Assembly: GCA_035545535.1 (NCBI GenBank)
Contig: DASZYF010000179.1
Location: 1 to 31,847 of the forward strand
DNA length: 31,847 nucleotides
Source of the DNA: DASZYF01 sp035545535
Lineage (GTDB): Bacteria > Actinomycetota > Actinomycetes > Mycobacteriales > CAJCIY01
Direction: 5' to 3'
Shown here in pieces: positions 1 through 8,562 of the stretch (positions are counted from its first letter, which is position 1; the number at the start of each line of letters is the position of its first letter). A program made the position numbers and the translations under genes. Under the pieces are notes generated by a model. The model was not told the origin of the DNA. It did not search any database and saw only the letters and a program-made list of their open reading frames with translations.

Positions 1-2
1 GG

Positions 3-65
3 GCCCTGGCCGCGCTGGCGCTCGCGGCGGTCGCGCACCGCGCGCGGCGCCGCCGATCAGCCTGA
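3..65 (+). CDS. C-terminal end of a membrane-anchored protein (partial, enters from left edge)
   Basis: Only about 20 codons are visible. They read as an Ala/Leu/Val-rich hydrophobic segment (ALAALALAAVA) followed by HRARRRRSA and a TGA stop. A final transmembrane helix followed by a short arginine-rich cytoplasmic tail is typical of the end of a membrane protein or of a cell-wall-anchored protein. The stop overlaps the 3' end of the convergent protease gene by a few bases, which is common in this compact genome. The protein family cannot be told from this fragment, and the frame could be open by chance. Confidence 0.4.
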   Translation, partial: ALAALALAAVAHRARRRRSA

Positions 66-2441
66 CGCCGTGGCCGACGGCGTCGGTGCGTCCGGCGTCG
101 CGCTGCTGCTGGGCGTCGCACCGGACGCGGCCGTCGACGGCGACGGAGACGGCGTCGCCGACGGGGTCGCTCCATTGCCGGCACCGCTCGACGGCTGGTC
201 GACCGGAGACGCCGACGACGGCAGCGTTCCCGGCACCGTGCTCGACGAGGGCCCGCCGACGGCACTGACCGCCGGGTTCGACGGCGGCGTGCTGGGCTGG
301 ACGCCTCCACCCGACACCGCGGTGACGAGCCCGCTCTGCACGAGCAGGTCCAGCACCTGCTTCTCCACCGCGTCGACCTGCGCCACGATGGCTGCGGTGT
401 CGGTGGGATCGATCTGGTTCAGCGCGTCCAGCTGGGAGAGCGCCGCCTGCAGCTTCGCCATGAGCTCGGCCGACGGTTGCGCCGAGACCGTCACGACGAG
501 CTGCTGCGCCAGCGCGGTGGTGATGCACTGCGGGCAGGCGTAGTTCGCCGCCTCGGCGAGGTCCTTCGGGGCGATCGTGTTCGACTGCCCGACGATCAGG
601 ACGACCTGGAACGACACCGCGACCGTCATGCACGCATGGCAGCTCGCCAGCGCGTACGCGCCGTTCGTGTTGGTGGCGGGCGCGCCGTCCTTCACGGTCA
701 CCAGCCCGTACTCCACGTCGTAGACCACGCCGCCGTCCTGCGTGCCGAGCGCCAGCGCCTGCTGGTCGCCCGGGCCGGGAGCCGCCGGAAGGGCGAACGG
801 GAACGCGACCCCCGCATCGGGCCCGGTCGTCAGCACGGCCTCGGTGCCGCCATCGCCGGTCGGCACGAGCATCAGGCCGGGTGCCGTGGGCGTCACCCCG
901 CCGCGCGGCACCATCAGCAGCGAGAGCCGCCGGGTGGCGCGGAACGGCGCACCGCCGGTGGCGACCGAGCCGGCGCCCGTCGACGTCGATGCCGGCACGG
1001 GGGCCCGCAGGTCGCCGTGCGTCACGGTGGAGACCAGCGATCCGATGGTGCCGCGCTCGCTGGCCTGGACGGCTTGGTACTGCCCCGACGGCCACCACGC
1101 GTAGGCCATGAACGCGAGCAGCACCGCGCCGACCATCGCCGTGGCGACCCGCAGGGTGGGCCGGCCTTCGGTCGCCTTGCCCGCGCGCACGACGAACCGG
1201 TGCGCCACCCGCGTCGCGATGAGGATGCTGCCGATGACCGGCAGGACGAGAGCGAACAGGCGCAGCGCGCCGGCCAGCGCCCCGAGGACGTCGGCGTGCG
1301 CGACCGCATGCCCGACGAGGTGCCCCTGGTGGCGTCCGCTGGTCCACGCGGTGGCGATCAGCCGCGGGATCAGCAGCACCGCGCCGAGCAGGAGCGACAG
1401 GATGACCGGCACGACGACGACGACCCAGAGCGTCACCAGCACCCGGGCCTTGCGGGTCAGCGGCGACGGGTCACGCCAGTGCCAGGGCAGGAGCCCGCGC
1501 AGCGTGGGCCCCATGTGCTGGTAGAGATCGGGCACACCCGTCGCGTCGGCGAGGATGTGGTAGCCGTCGGCCCGGATGACGGGCGAGAGCTGTCGCACCA
1601 TCTGCAGCAGCTGCATGGCGACGAGCAGCAGCAACGCATCGTCGCGCACGGCCAACCAGGCGGCGACCACCGCGACGGCGACGAACGCGTTGAAGTACAG
1701 GCCGCCGAGGTCCACGCGCAGGCGGCCACGACGGTTGAGCCGGTAGGCATCGCTCACGTCGGTGTAGAACGCGGGATAGACGAGGTAGAGGCCCGCGCCC
1801 ATGCCGCCGGGTGCGGCACCGCCGTAGCGGCAGGCGGCGGCGTGGCCGAGCTCGTGGAAGCCCGCCGACACGACCGTGAGGACGAAGATCGCGAGGAGCA
1901 TGCCGGGCGCGTCGAACGCGTGCCGGGTCGCCGACGCGAGCCCCTTGTCGACGAGCACGAACCAGCACAGCGCCGCGAACGCGACGAGCACCGGAGCGAC
2001 GATCCACGGTCGGAACAGGAACGCGAACGGCGCGGTGATGCGCCGCGTCCACCGCGCATCGGTCACCATCACCTTGAGGCGCAGGGCGAGCAGCGGGTTC
2101 GCCTTCGGTGCCGCCTCCGGCTCCGACCCGGCGAGGACTCCGAGCGCCGCGAGCTTGCCGAGCAGGACGGTCACCTGCTCGGCACTGACGGTGCGGTCGG
2201 TGGCGTGACCGAGCTCGGCGGCCAGCGCGGGCACGTCGCGCTGACCGTCGACGAGCTCCAGGAGCGCGTAGATGAGCGGCGTGAGCTGCAGCACCTGCCC
2301 GTCGCCGCGGCGGACGAGGAACGAGCCGTTGCGGTAGCCCGACCCGCCGAAGGCGCCGAGCAGCTCGACGCCCTGCCCCAAGGCGGGCGCGGGCTGCTCG
2401 GCCCCTTCGTCGGTCGACGGTCGTTCGGCGATCGTCGTCAT
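57..2441 (-). CDS. Membrane zinc metalloprotease (M50, site-2-protease-like) with N-terminal PqqD-like domain
   Basis: 794 residues, ATG start. Residues about 25-105 resemble a PqqD-like winged helix, the RiPP recognition element fold (LTPLIYALLELVDGQRDVPALA, then a second helical unit). Hydrophobic segments follow, with the zinc motif HELGH at 196-200 and a DG-containing motif (ADGYHILAD) near 291-299. In M50 proteases that second motif supplies the third zinc ligand. More membrane segments run to about 450. The rest looks extracytoplasmic: a domain with two CxxC motifs (C601/C604 and C636/C639), a short helical stretch (655-705), then a Ser/Thr/Pro/Ala-rich tail. This layout matches proteins annotated as putative peptide zinc metalloproteases (YydH-like). 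The gene lies 33 bases after the duplicated-repeat protein on the same strand, so the two are probably co-transcribed. The substrate is not known; the neighbour is the obvious candidate, by inference. Its own Shine-Dalgarno is weak, consistent with an operon second gene. Confidence 0.8.
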   Translation of the reverse strand: MTTIAERPSTDEGAEQPAPALGQGVELLGAFGGSGYRNGSFLVRRGDGQVLQLTPLIYALLELVDGQRDVPALAAELGHATDRTVSAEQVTVLLGKLAALGVLAGSEPEAAPKANPLLALRLKVMVTDARWTRRITAPFAFLFRPWIVAPVLVAFAALCWFVLVDKGLASATRHAFDAPGMLLAIFVLTVVSAGFHELGHAAACRYGGAAPGGMGAGLYLVYPAFYTDVSDAYRLNRRGRLRVDLGGLYFNAFVAVAVVAAWLAVRDDALLLLVAMQLLQMVRQLSPVIRADGYHILADATGVPDLYQHMGPTLRGLLPWHWRDPSPLTRKARVLVTLWVVVVVPVILSLLLGAVLLIPRLIATAWTSGRHQGHLVGHAVAHADVLGALAGALRLFALVLPVIGSILIATRVAHRFVVRAGKATEGRPTLRVATAMVGAVLLAFMAYAWWPSGQYQAVQASERGTIGSLVSTVTHGDLRAPVPASTSTGAGSVATGGAPFRATRRLSLLMVPRGGVTPTAPGLMLVPTGDGGTEAVLTTGPDAGVAFPFALPAAPGPGDQQALALGTQDGGVVYDVEYGLVTVKDGAPATNTNGAYALASCHACMTVAVSFQVVLIVGQSNTIAPKDLAEAANYACPQCITTALAQQLVVTVSAQPSAELMAKLQAALSQLDALNQIDPTDTAAIVAQVDAVEKQVLDLLVQSGLVTAVSGGGVQPSTPPSNPAVSAVGGPSSSTVPGTLPSSASPVDQPSSGAGNGATPSATPSPSPSTAASGATPSSSATPDAPTPSATASG

Positions 2442-2474
2442 GCGAGCACCAGCGATGCGTCGGCCGGTGCGGAG

Positions 2475-3215
2475 CTACTGCGTGACCGACGCATCCTGCG
2501 TGGCGGTCGCCGAGGCGTTGACGTCCTGCAGCTCCTGCTCGATGGCGATGTCCTGCGGAGCCAGCGCAGTCGCGTGCGCGTCGGGCGAGATGAGGTTCGC
2601 GGCGACGGCGGCATCGACGGGTGCCGCGACGTTCGCGTTCGCCGCGACGGCGCCGTCGATCGGAGCCGCGAGGTTCGCCTGGGCGTCGATGTTGACGTTC
2701 GCGTCGAGCAGCGAGGCGCCGTTGAGCACGTCGCCGGCGCTGGGTGTCGAGGTAACTGCGGCCGGGCCCGGCGTCGCCACCGGCTCGCTCGACGGATCGC
2801 CGGTGGGCTGGGCCACCGCGGTGCCGGGGTCGCCGCTGCCGGCCGCGGTCCCGCCGGACGCCGTGCCGTCCGTGGTCGTGCCGGTGCCGTCGGTCGCGCC
2901 GGTGCCGGTCTGGTCGACCGCGGCGTGCTGGGGCGCCGTCGCGTCCGCGGTGCCGCTGATGCCCTGCACGAGCACGCCGTGCTGCGATGCCTCGGAGCCG
3001 GCGTCCGCACCCGGCGAGAGCACGTTCGCCGCCGCGGAGGCCTCGATCGGCGCGGCGACGTTGAGGTTCGCCGCTGCGGCGAGGTCCACCGGCGCGGCGA
3101 GGTCGAGCCCCAGGTCGACCTGAGCGTTCAGGTCGAGCAGCGACATGACTTCCTTGTTCGGCAGCGCGGTCGCACCTTCCGCGTCGAGCTCCTGCGACGT
3201 CAGCTCCTGGGTCAC
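2475..3215 (-). CDS. Duplicated Ala/Asn/Asp-rich protein, putative substrate or precursor of the adjacent M50 protease
   Basis: 246 residues from a GTG start chosen because AGGAGG lies five bases upstream; a longer frame exists but has no such site. I do not recognise a family. There is no classical signal peptide and no cysteine. A short acidic N-terminus (VTQELTSQELDAEGATALPN) looks leader-like. The rest is two copies of a roughly 75-residue unit: residues 25-100 and 168-244. Both begin SLLD, then share xxLAAPxD, xxAANxNVAAPxxAxxAANxxSP and a hydrophobic VLVQ/IAIE stretch. They are joined by a Gly/Thr/Pro-rich linker (101-167). The gene heads the operon that continues into the RRE-like M50 protease. 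By inference it may be exported, cleaved or modified by that system; it could equally be a structural surface protein. Existence as a gene is well supported by the strong ribosome site and the conserved duplication. Confidence 0.75.
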   Translation of the reverse strand: MTQELTSQELDAEGATALPNKEVMSLLDLNAQVDLGLDLAAPVDLAAAANLNVAAPIEASAAANVLSPGADAGSEASQHGVLVQGISGTADATAPQHAAVDQTGTGATDGTGTTTDGTASGGTAAGSGDPGTAVAQPTGDPSSEPVATPGPAAVTSTPSAGDVLNGASLLDANVNIDAQANLAAPIDGAVAANANVAAPVDAAVAANLISPDAHATALAPQDIAIEQELQDVNASATATQDASVTQ

Positions 3216-3357
3216 GGGATCCTCCTGTTGGTCGTCTGATGCCGGGTGGCGTCCGGTCTGCGGGGTTGCGAGTTCCATTCCCGTGGATGGCCCCGTCCGA
3301 AACGGTTCGTCCACAGGGACGGCACCGCTGTCCGACCGAGCAGGCAAGGTGGGACCC
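3216..3357. promoter_or_regulatory. Divergent intergenic region between the M50 operon and the helicase gene
   Basis: 142 bases separate the two divergent start codons, so promoters for both directions should lie here. I could not pick out confident -35/-10 boxes. The strand-specific ribosome site of the leftward gene is inside it. A TCGTCCACA sequence near 3307 resembles a DnaA box only loosely and is single. Confidence 0.4.
3221..3226 (-). promoter_or_regulatory. Strong Shine-Dalgarno (AGGAGG) deciding the start of the duplicated-repeat protein
   Basis: Read on the minus strand, AGGAGG stands five bases before GTG at 3215-3213. It is among the best ribosome sites in the window and fixes the start of the 246-residue protein rather than the longer upstream-open frame. 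Confidence 0.7.
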
Positions 3358-5415
3358 ATGCAGGCCCACGACGCGCTCGTCCGCACCCTCGCCGGCATGG
3401 CCGGGCCCGGTGCAGAGCCGCGCACGGACCAGGTGGCCGCGGTCGACGCGCTGCTCGCCGGCCGCCGGGTGCTGCTGGTGCAGGCCACCGGCTGGGGGAA
3501 GTCGGCGGTCTACTGGGCGGCCACGCTCGGCCTGCGCGAGGCGGGCCGCGGGCCGACGGTCGTCATCTCCCCGCTGCTCGCGCTGATGCGCGACCAGGTG
3601 AGCGCCGCCGAGAAGGCCGGGCTGCGCGCCGCCACGGTCAACTCGGCCAACCGCGACGACTGGCAGCAGGTCTTCACCGCGCTCGAGCGCGACGATCTCG
3701 ACGTGCTGCTCGTCTCACCCGAGCGCCTCGCCAACGACGCCTTCGCCGACCGCGCGCTGCCGCTGCTCGCGAAGACGGGCCTGCTCGTCATCGACGAGGC
3801 CCACTGCATCTCCGACTGGGGCTTCGACTTCCGCCCCGACTACCAGCGCGTGGCCCGGCTCGTCGCCGCGATGAGCGAGAGCGCGTCGGTGCTCGCCACC
3901 ACCGCCACCGCCAACGGCCGCGTCACCGACGACGTCGCCGCGCAGCTCGGTCCCGACACGCTCGTGCTCCGCGGCCCGCTCGCCCGCGCGAGCCTCGCGC
4001 TCGCCGTGGTGCCCGGTCTGTCCGCCGTGCAGCGCTACGCGTGGGTCGCCCAGGCACTGCCGTCGCTGCCGGGCAGCGGCATCGTCTACGCGCAGACCGT
4101 CGATCTCGCCCACTCACTCGCCGCGTTCCTCGCAGCGCAGGGCATCGAGGTCGCCGCGTACACCGGCCAGACCGAGCCCGAGGAGCGGGCGCGCATCGAG
4201 GATGCGCTGCGGGCCAACCGCCTCAAGGCGGTCGTCGCCACGTCCGCGCTCGGCATGGGCTACGACAAGCCCGACCTCGGCTTCTGCGTCCACGTCGGCT
4301 CACCGGACTCGCCGGTCGCGTACTACCAGCAGGTCGGGCGCGCCGGCCGCGCCCTCGACACCGCGGTCGGTGTGCTGCTCCCGGCCGGCGAGGCCGACGC
4401 GCGCATCTGGGAGTACTTCGCCACCGCCACCATCCCCAACCGCGATGACGCCGCGCACGTGCTGCGGCTGCTCGACGACGACCGCTGCGACGGGATGACC
4501 CTGCCCGAGCTCGAGACGGCCACCGGCATCCGGCGCGGCCGGCTCGAAGCGCTCATAAAGACGCTGCGCGTCGACGGCGCCGTCGACAAGGTCGGCTCGC
4601 AGTGGCGCGGCACCGGGCGCGGCTGGACCTACGACGAGGACAAGTACTCCGCGCTGCTGCACGCGCGCCGCGGCGAGGCGGGGCTCATGCGCGCCTATGC
4701 CGCGGGGGAGCGCTGCCTCATGACCGTGCTCACCGAGGCGCTCGACGACCCGCACGCCGAGCCGTGCGGCCGCTGCTCGGTGTGCACCGGCGAGCTGCCC
4801 GCCCCCGGGCGCGCGCCGCACGCCGAGGGCGCGGCGGCCGCCACCGACCACCTGCGCGCCCGCGTGCACGTGCTCGAGCCGCGCAAGCTCTGGCCGTCCG
4901 GGCTTCCCGACGGCCGCCGCCGCGTGAGCGGGCTGTGGGACGGTCGCGCCATCGCGTTCGCCGACGACCCGGCCTGGCCGGCTCTCGTCGCGGAGCTCGC
5001 GGGTCCCGACGCGCCGCCGAGCCAGGACCTCAAGGATGCCCTCGTCGGGGCGCTGCGTCGCTGGGCGGGTGACTGGGGCCAGCGCCCCACCGCGGTCGTG
5101 CCCTTGCCGAGCACAGGGCGTCCGCTGAGGGTGCGTGGGATGGCCGAGCACATCGCCGAGGTGGGGCGGCTGCCGCTGCTCGACCTGCTCGCCGCGGACG
5201 GCCCGCCGCCACCGGCTGAGAGCGCTTCGCTCGCCCGCGTCAGCGCGCTGCTCGGGCGCATCACGCTCGCCGCGCCTGATCCCGTGCCGCCCGGCCCGCT
5301 CCTGCTCGTCGACGACGTGCTGCGCAGCGGCTGGACCGTCACCGTCGCGGCGAGCCGGCTCGTCGAGGGCGGCGCCGAGGTCGTGCTGCCCCTCGTCGGC
5401 CACCGCCGCCCTTAG
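3358..5415 (+). CDS. RecQ-family ATP-dependent DNA helicase fused to a ComF-like phosphoribosyltransferase domain
   Basis: 685 residues from an ATG preceded by AAGGTGGG; an upstream-open frame reaches into the divergent promoter and is not used. Helicase motifs are clear: Walker A GWGKS (K48), SPLLALMRDQ (71-80), DEAH (146-149) followed by CISDWGFDFRPDY, TTATAN, and motif VI YYQQVGRAGR. A RecQ-type zinc site is suggested by C453, C470, C473 and C476. RecQ enzymes unwind DNA 3' to 5' in recombination and fork repair. Beyond the zinc site, residues about 575-683 carry VVPLPSTGRPLRVRG and LLLVDDVLRSGWT. These match the start and the PRPP-loop of ComF-like phosphoribosyltransferases. ComF proteins act with natural transformation or DNA processing, so a helicase-PRTase fusion suggests DNA handling, by inference. 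No HRDC domain is seen. The N-terminal helicase call is firm; the PRTase call rests on two motifs. Confidence 0.9.
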   Translation: MQAHDALVRTLAGMAGPGAEPRTDQVAAVDALLAGRRVLLVQATGWGKSAVYWAATLGLREAGRGPTVVISPLLALMRDQVSAAEKAGLRAATVNSANRDDWQQVFTALERDDLDVLLVSPERLANDAFADRALPLLAKTGLLVIDEAHCISDWGFDFRPDYQRVARLVAAMSESASVLATTATANGRVTDDVAAQLGPDTLVLRGPLARASLALAVVPGLSAVQRYAWVAQALPSLPGSGIVYAQTVDLAHSLAAFLAAQGIEVAAYTGQTEPEERARIEDALRANRLKAVVATSALGMGYDKPDLGFCVHVGSPDSPVAYYQQVGRAGRALDTAVGVLLPAGEADARIWEYFATATIPNRDDAAHVLRLLDDDRCDGMTLPELETATGIRRGRLEALIKTLRVDGAVDKVGSQWRGTGRGWTYDEDKYSALLHARRGEAGLMRAYAAGERCLMTVLTEALDDPHAEPCGRCSVCTGELPAPGRAPHAEGAAAATDHLRARVHVLEPRKLWPSGLPDGRRRVSGLWDGRAIAFADDPAWPALVAELAGPDAPPSQDLKDALVGALRRWAGDWGQRPTAVVPLPSTGRPLRVRGMAEHIAEVGRLPLLDLLAADGPPPPAESASLARVSALLGRITLAAPDPVPPGPLLLVDDVLRSGWTVTVAASRLVEGGAEVVLPLVGHRRP

Positions 5416-5526
5416 ACGGAGCTTTCGTGGCGCAGGTCACAGTGTCCGATCGGTGACAAGACGCTGCTGCTCACGGGTCGGGCCATCGACGATTGGCTCG
5501 TTGCCGACGTCGTCTGGGGGGACGCC

Positions 5527-8500
5527 GTGTATGCAGTTGGCCGGTTCATCGTGCGGCATGCGCGGTGGGTTCTCGTCGCATGGCTGGTGGCCGCAGGGGC
5601 GCTGAACGTCTTCGTCCCGCAGCTGGAGAAGGTCGTCGCGCGCAGCTCGCAGCCGTTCCTACCGGCGAGCGCGTCCTCGCTGCAGGCGCTCGAGCACATG
5701 AACGCCGACTTCGGGGCGGGCGGCGCGAAGAGCATCGCCTACGTCGTCGCGGTCGACGGCGCCGGGCTCAGCGCGGCCGACAAGGCCTGGTACGCCGGCG
5801 TCGCGCAGCGCCTGCACGCCGACGCCGGCCAGCACGTGGTGAGCGTCCAGGACGGTGCCGACACCCCGGCGCTCGCGTCCGCGTTCACCAGCGCGGACCA
5901 CAAGGCGCAGTACCTCGTCGTCGGCATGAAGAACCCGGTCGGCTCCCCGAAGATGGACTCCGACATCGGCTGGGTGCGGTCGACGATCGCGCAGGGGCGC
6001 CCGGCGGGCGTGAAGAGCTACGTCACCGGTGACCCGGCGGTGATCGCCGATGCGAACGCCAGCTCGCGGCACAGCGTGGCCACCGCGTCGTTCCTCGCCG
6101 GGCTCATCATCGTCGCGATCGTGCTGCTGCTGTTCCGCAGCATCGTCACCGCCGCGGTGCCGCTGGTCGTGATCGGTGTCGCGCTGGGCACCGCTCGTGG
6201 CGTCGTCGCCGCGGCCGGGCTGCACGGCCTGCCCGTCGCCACCTACACGGCCCTGTTCGTCATGGCCCTGGTCATGGGCGCCGGCACGGACTACTCGGTG
6301 TTCCTCATCGCACGCTTCCACGAGGCGCGCGCGGACGGCCACGACCTCGGCCCCGCCGTCGTCGAGGCGATGGGCCGCATCGGCCCGGCGATCGTGGCAT
6401 CGGGCGCGACCGTCATCGCCGGCACTGCCTGCCTGTCCATCGCCAAGCTGCAGCTGATCTCGACCACCGGTCCGGCGATGGCCATCGCGGTGATCGTCAC
6501 GCTGCTCGCCTCGCTGACCTTCACGCCGGCGCTGCTCGTCGTGCTCGGTGACCGTGTCGCGCCCCGCAAGGCGCGCCAGCACGACCGCACGTGGGACGCC
6601 ATCGCGAACGCCGTCATCCGCCGGCCCGGCGTGCTCCTGGTCTGTTCGATCGTCGTGCTCGCCGCGCTGGCGGCGTTCTCGCCCGGCGTGCACCAGACCT
6701 TCGACAACCGTCTCCTGCTGCCGCAGTCGTCGCAGAGCGACGCGGGCTACCGCGCGTTCGACGGGCACTTCCCCGCGGGCGAGCTGCGGCCCGACTACCT
6801 GCTCGTCGAGTCGCCGCACGACCTGCGCACGTCGGAGGGCTTCGCGCTCGTCGACCGCGCCGCCGGCGCCGTCGCCGCGCTCCCGCACGTGCGTCAGGTC
6901 GTCACCGTCACACGGCCCACGGGTTCGCCGCTCACGCAGGCCGAGCTCGGCGCGCAGCTCGGCACCGTGAGCCAGGGCCTGACGAAGGCGGCCCAGGGCG
7001 TCGCGGCGAGCGGCCAGGGCGTGCAGCAGCTGTCCGACGGCGTCAGCGCCGCGCAGAGCGGCATCGCGCAGCTCGCCGGCGGTGCGTCGCAGGCGCAGGA
7101 TGCCGCCGGTCGCCTGGCCGACGGCCTGGGCGCGGCCCGCGACGGGCTGCAGCCGGCGGTCACCGGCGCGGGCCGCCTCGCCGACGGTGCGGGGCAGCTG
7201 CGCAGCGGCGCGGCCCAGCTCGCGGCGGGCCTGACCACGATGCACCAGCAGGTCGCGACCGCCGTCGACGGGATCGCCGCGGCGGCGAACGCGCTCGACG
7301 GCGACGCGCTGTGCTCGCTCGACCCGGTGTGCAAGCAGGTGCGCGCGGGCCTCCACCAGCTGGCCACGGGGGAGCGGGACCAGCTGCTCCCCGGCATCGC
7401 GCAGGCCGCGGCGGCCGCCCAGCAGATCGCCCGCGGCGACGGTCAGCTGCAGGTCGCGCTCACGAAGCTGCAGCACGGGCTCGGCCAGGCGCGCAGCGGC
7501 CTGGCGCAGCTCGCGGCCGGTCAGCGCACGTTCGCGCAGAAGCTCGGCGGGCTGCAGAGCGGCGCGACGCAGATCGCGAACGGCCTCGGGGCCGTCCCCG
7601 GCGGCGTCGACAAGCTGCTCGCCGGCGCGCAGAAGCTCGCCGACGGCCTCGACCGGAGCGCCGGCTACCTCCGCCACACCACCGCGGTCAGCGCGGTCGC
7701 GCCGTTCTGGCTCCCGCAGTCGACGGTCACCGGCCCGCGGCTCGCGGACGCGCGCGGCTACTTCCTCTCACCCGACGGCCACACCGTGCGCATGGTCGTC
7801 TACAGCGAAGGCGCCGGAGGTTCGTTCAGCCCGGCGGCGGCGAAGACGGCGGTGGAGGGCGCGCTGCGCGGCACCGCGCTCGGCGGATCCGCGGTGTACA
7901 CGACGGGCGAGCTCACCGCGCAGCAGGACCTGCAGCACTACACGAGCACGGACCTGCACCTCGTCGCCATCGCGGTGCTGATCGCCGTCGGGCTGGTGCT
8001 CGTGCTGCTGCTCCGGTCGCTCCTCGCGCCGCTGCTGCTGCTCGCATCGGTCGTGCTGTCCTACGGCGCGACGATGGGGCTGACGGTCCTCGTCCAGCAC
8101 AACCTGCTGCACAAGCCGATCGACTTCACGTTGCCGGTCCTGGTGCTCGTGCTGCTCGTGTCCGTCGGGGCGGACTACAACATCCTGCTCATCACGCGCA
8201 TCCGCGAGGAAGGCATCGCCGTCACGCACGAGTCGGTCGCGAAGGCGGTGAAGGCGACCGGCCGCGTCATCACCTCGGCCGGCCTGATCTTCGCGGGAAC
8301 GTTCCTCGCGATGCTCGGCTCGCCCATGCCCGGCATCTCGGAGATCGGCTTCGCCGTCGCCGCCGGACTGCTCATCGACACGTTCATCGTCCGCTCGATG
8401 CTGGTGCCGGCGGTCGTCGCGCTCTGCGGGCAGGCCGTGTGGTGGCCGTCGAAGGCGTGGAGGGCCGAACGGGCGGAGCGGAAGGCGGGACCGGTGGTGG

Positions 8501-8559
8501 GCGTGACGGTCGACGTGCCGCTTCAGCCCGCGCCGCGCGTCGAGCCGGTGATCGTGTGA
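5527..8559 (+). CDS. MMPL/RND-family transporter with long heptad-repeat ectodomain
   Basis: 1010 residues from GTG, preceded by a G-rich ribosome site (CTGGGGGGAC). The N-terminal part shows a membrane helix and a periplasm-facing domain. A hydrophobic bundle follows with GTDYSVFLIARFHEAR, and the second half mirrors it with GADYNILLITRIREE. The Asp-Tyr pairs D255-Y256 and D883-Y884 sit where MmpL proteins have their proton-relay residues, so the pump is probably driven by proton-motive force and exports lipids or small hydrophobic molecules. Residues about 479-717 form a long helical, Ala/Gly/Gln-rich repeat region (LADGLGAARDGL, LAGGASQAQDAAG) of the kind seen in YhgE/Pip-type and some MMPL ectodomains. 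It includes a likely disulfide, C596/C602. No substrate can be assigned. The next gene is convergent and only three bases away. Confidence 0.9.
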   Translation: MYAVGRFIVRHARWVLVAWLVAAGALNVFVPQLEKVVARSSQPFLPASASSLQALEHMNADFGAGGAKSIAYVVAVDGAGLSAADKAWYAGVAQRLHADAGQHVVSVQDGADTPALASAFTSADHKAQYLVVGMKNPVGSPKMDSDIGWVRSTIAQGRPAGVKSYVTGDPAVIADANASSRHSVATASFLAGLIIVAIVLLLFRSIVTAAVPLVVIGVALGTARGVVAAAGLHGLPVATYTALFVMALVMGAGTDYSVFLIARFHEARADGHDLGPAVVEAMGRIGPAIVASGATVIAGTACLSIAKLQLISTTGPAMAIAVIVTLLASLTFTPALLVVLGDRVAPRKARQHDRTWDAIANAVIRRPGVLLVCSIVVLAALAAFSPGVHQTFDNRLLLPQSSQSDAGYRAFDGHFPAGELRPDYLLVESPHDLRTSEGFALVDRAAGAVAALPHVRQVVTVTRPTGSPLTQAELGAQLGTVSQGLTKAAQGVAASGQGVQQLSDGVSAAQSGIAQLAGGASQAQDAAGRLADGLGAARDGLQPAVTGAGRLADGAGQLRSGAAQLAAGLTTMHQQVATAVDGIAAAANALDGDALCSLDPVCKQVRAGLHQLATGERDQLLPGIAQAAAAAQQIARGDGQLQVALTKLQHGLGQARSGLAQLAAGQRTFAQKLGGLQSGATQIANGLGAVPGGVDKLLAGAQKLADGLDRSAGYLRHTTAVSAVAPFWLPQSTVTGPRLADARGYFLSPDGHTVRMVVYSEGAGGSFSPAAAKTAVEGALRGTALGGSAVYTTGELTAQQDLQHYTSTDLHLVAIAVLIAVGLVLVLLLRSLLAPLLLLASVVLSYGATMGLTVLVQHNLLHKPIDFTLPVLVLVLLVSVGADYNILLITRIREEGIAVTHESVAKAVKATGRVITSAGLIFAGTFLAMLGSPMPGISEIGFAVAAGLLIDTFIVRSMLVPAVVALCGQAVWWPSKAWRAERAERKAGPVVGVTVDVPLQPAPRVEPVIV

Positions 8560-8562
8560 CGG

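Noticed and set aside
477..3239. Long plus-strand open frame of about 920 codons across the M50 operon
   Set aside because: It is extremely Arg/Asp/Glu/Gly/His-rich with no motifs, and is the shadow of the M50 and repeat-protein genes on the other strand, typical of very GC-rich DNA.
3303..3316. Possible DnaA box (TCGTCCACA), similar one near 28058
   Set aside because: Each is a single imperfect match with no cluster, no AT-rich region and no dnaA/dnaN neighbours, so no origin is supported.
5436..5457. Inverted repeat GTCAC...GTGAC before the MMPL gene
   Set aside because: Only five to six of eleven positions pair; too weak to call an operator by eye.
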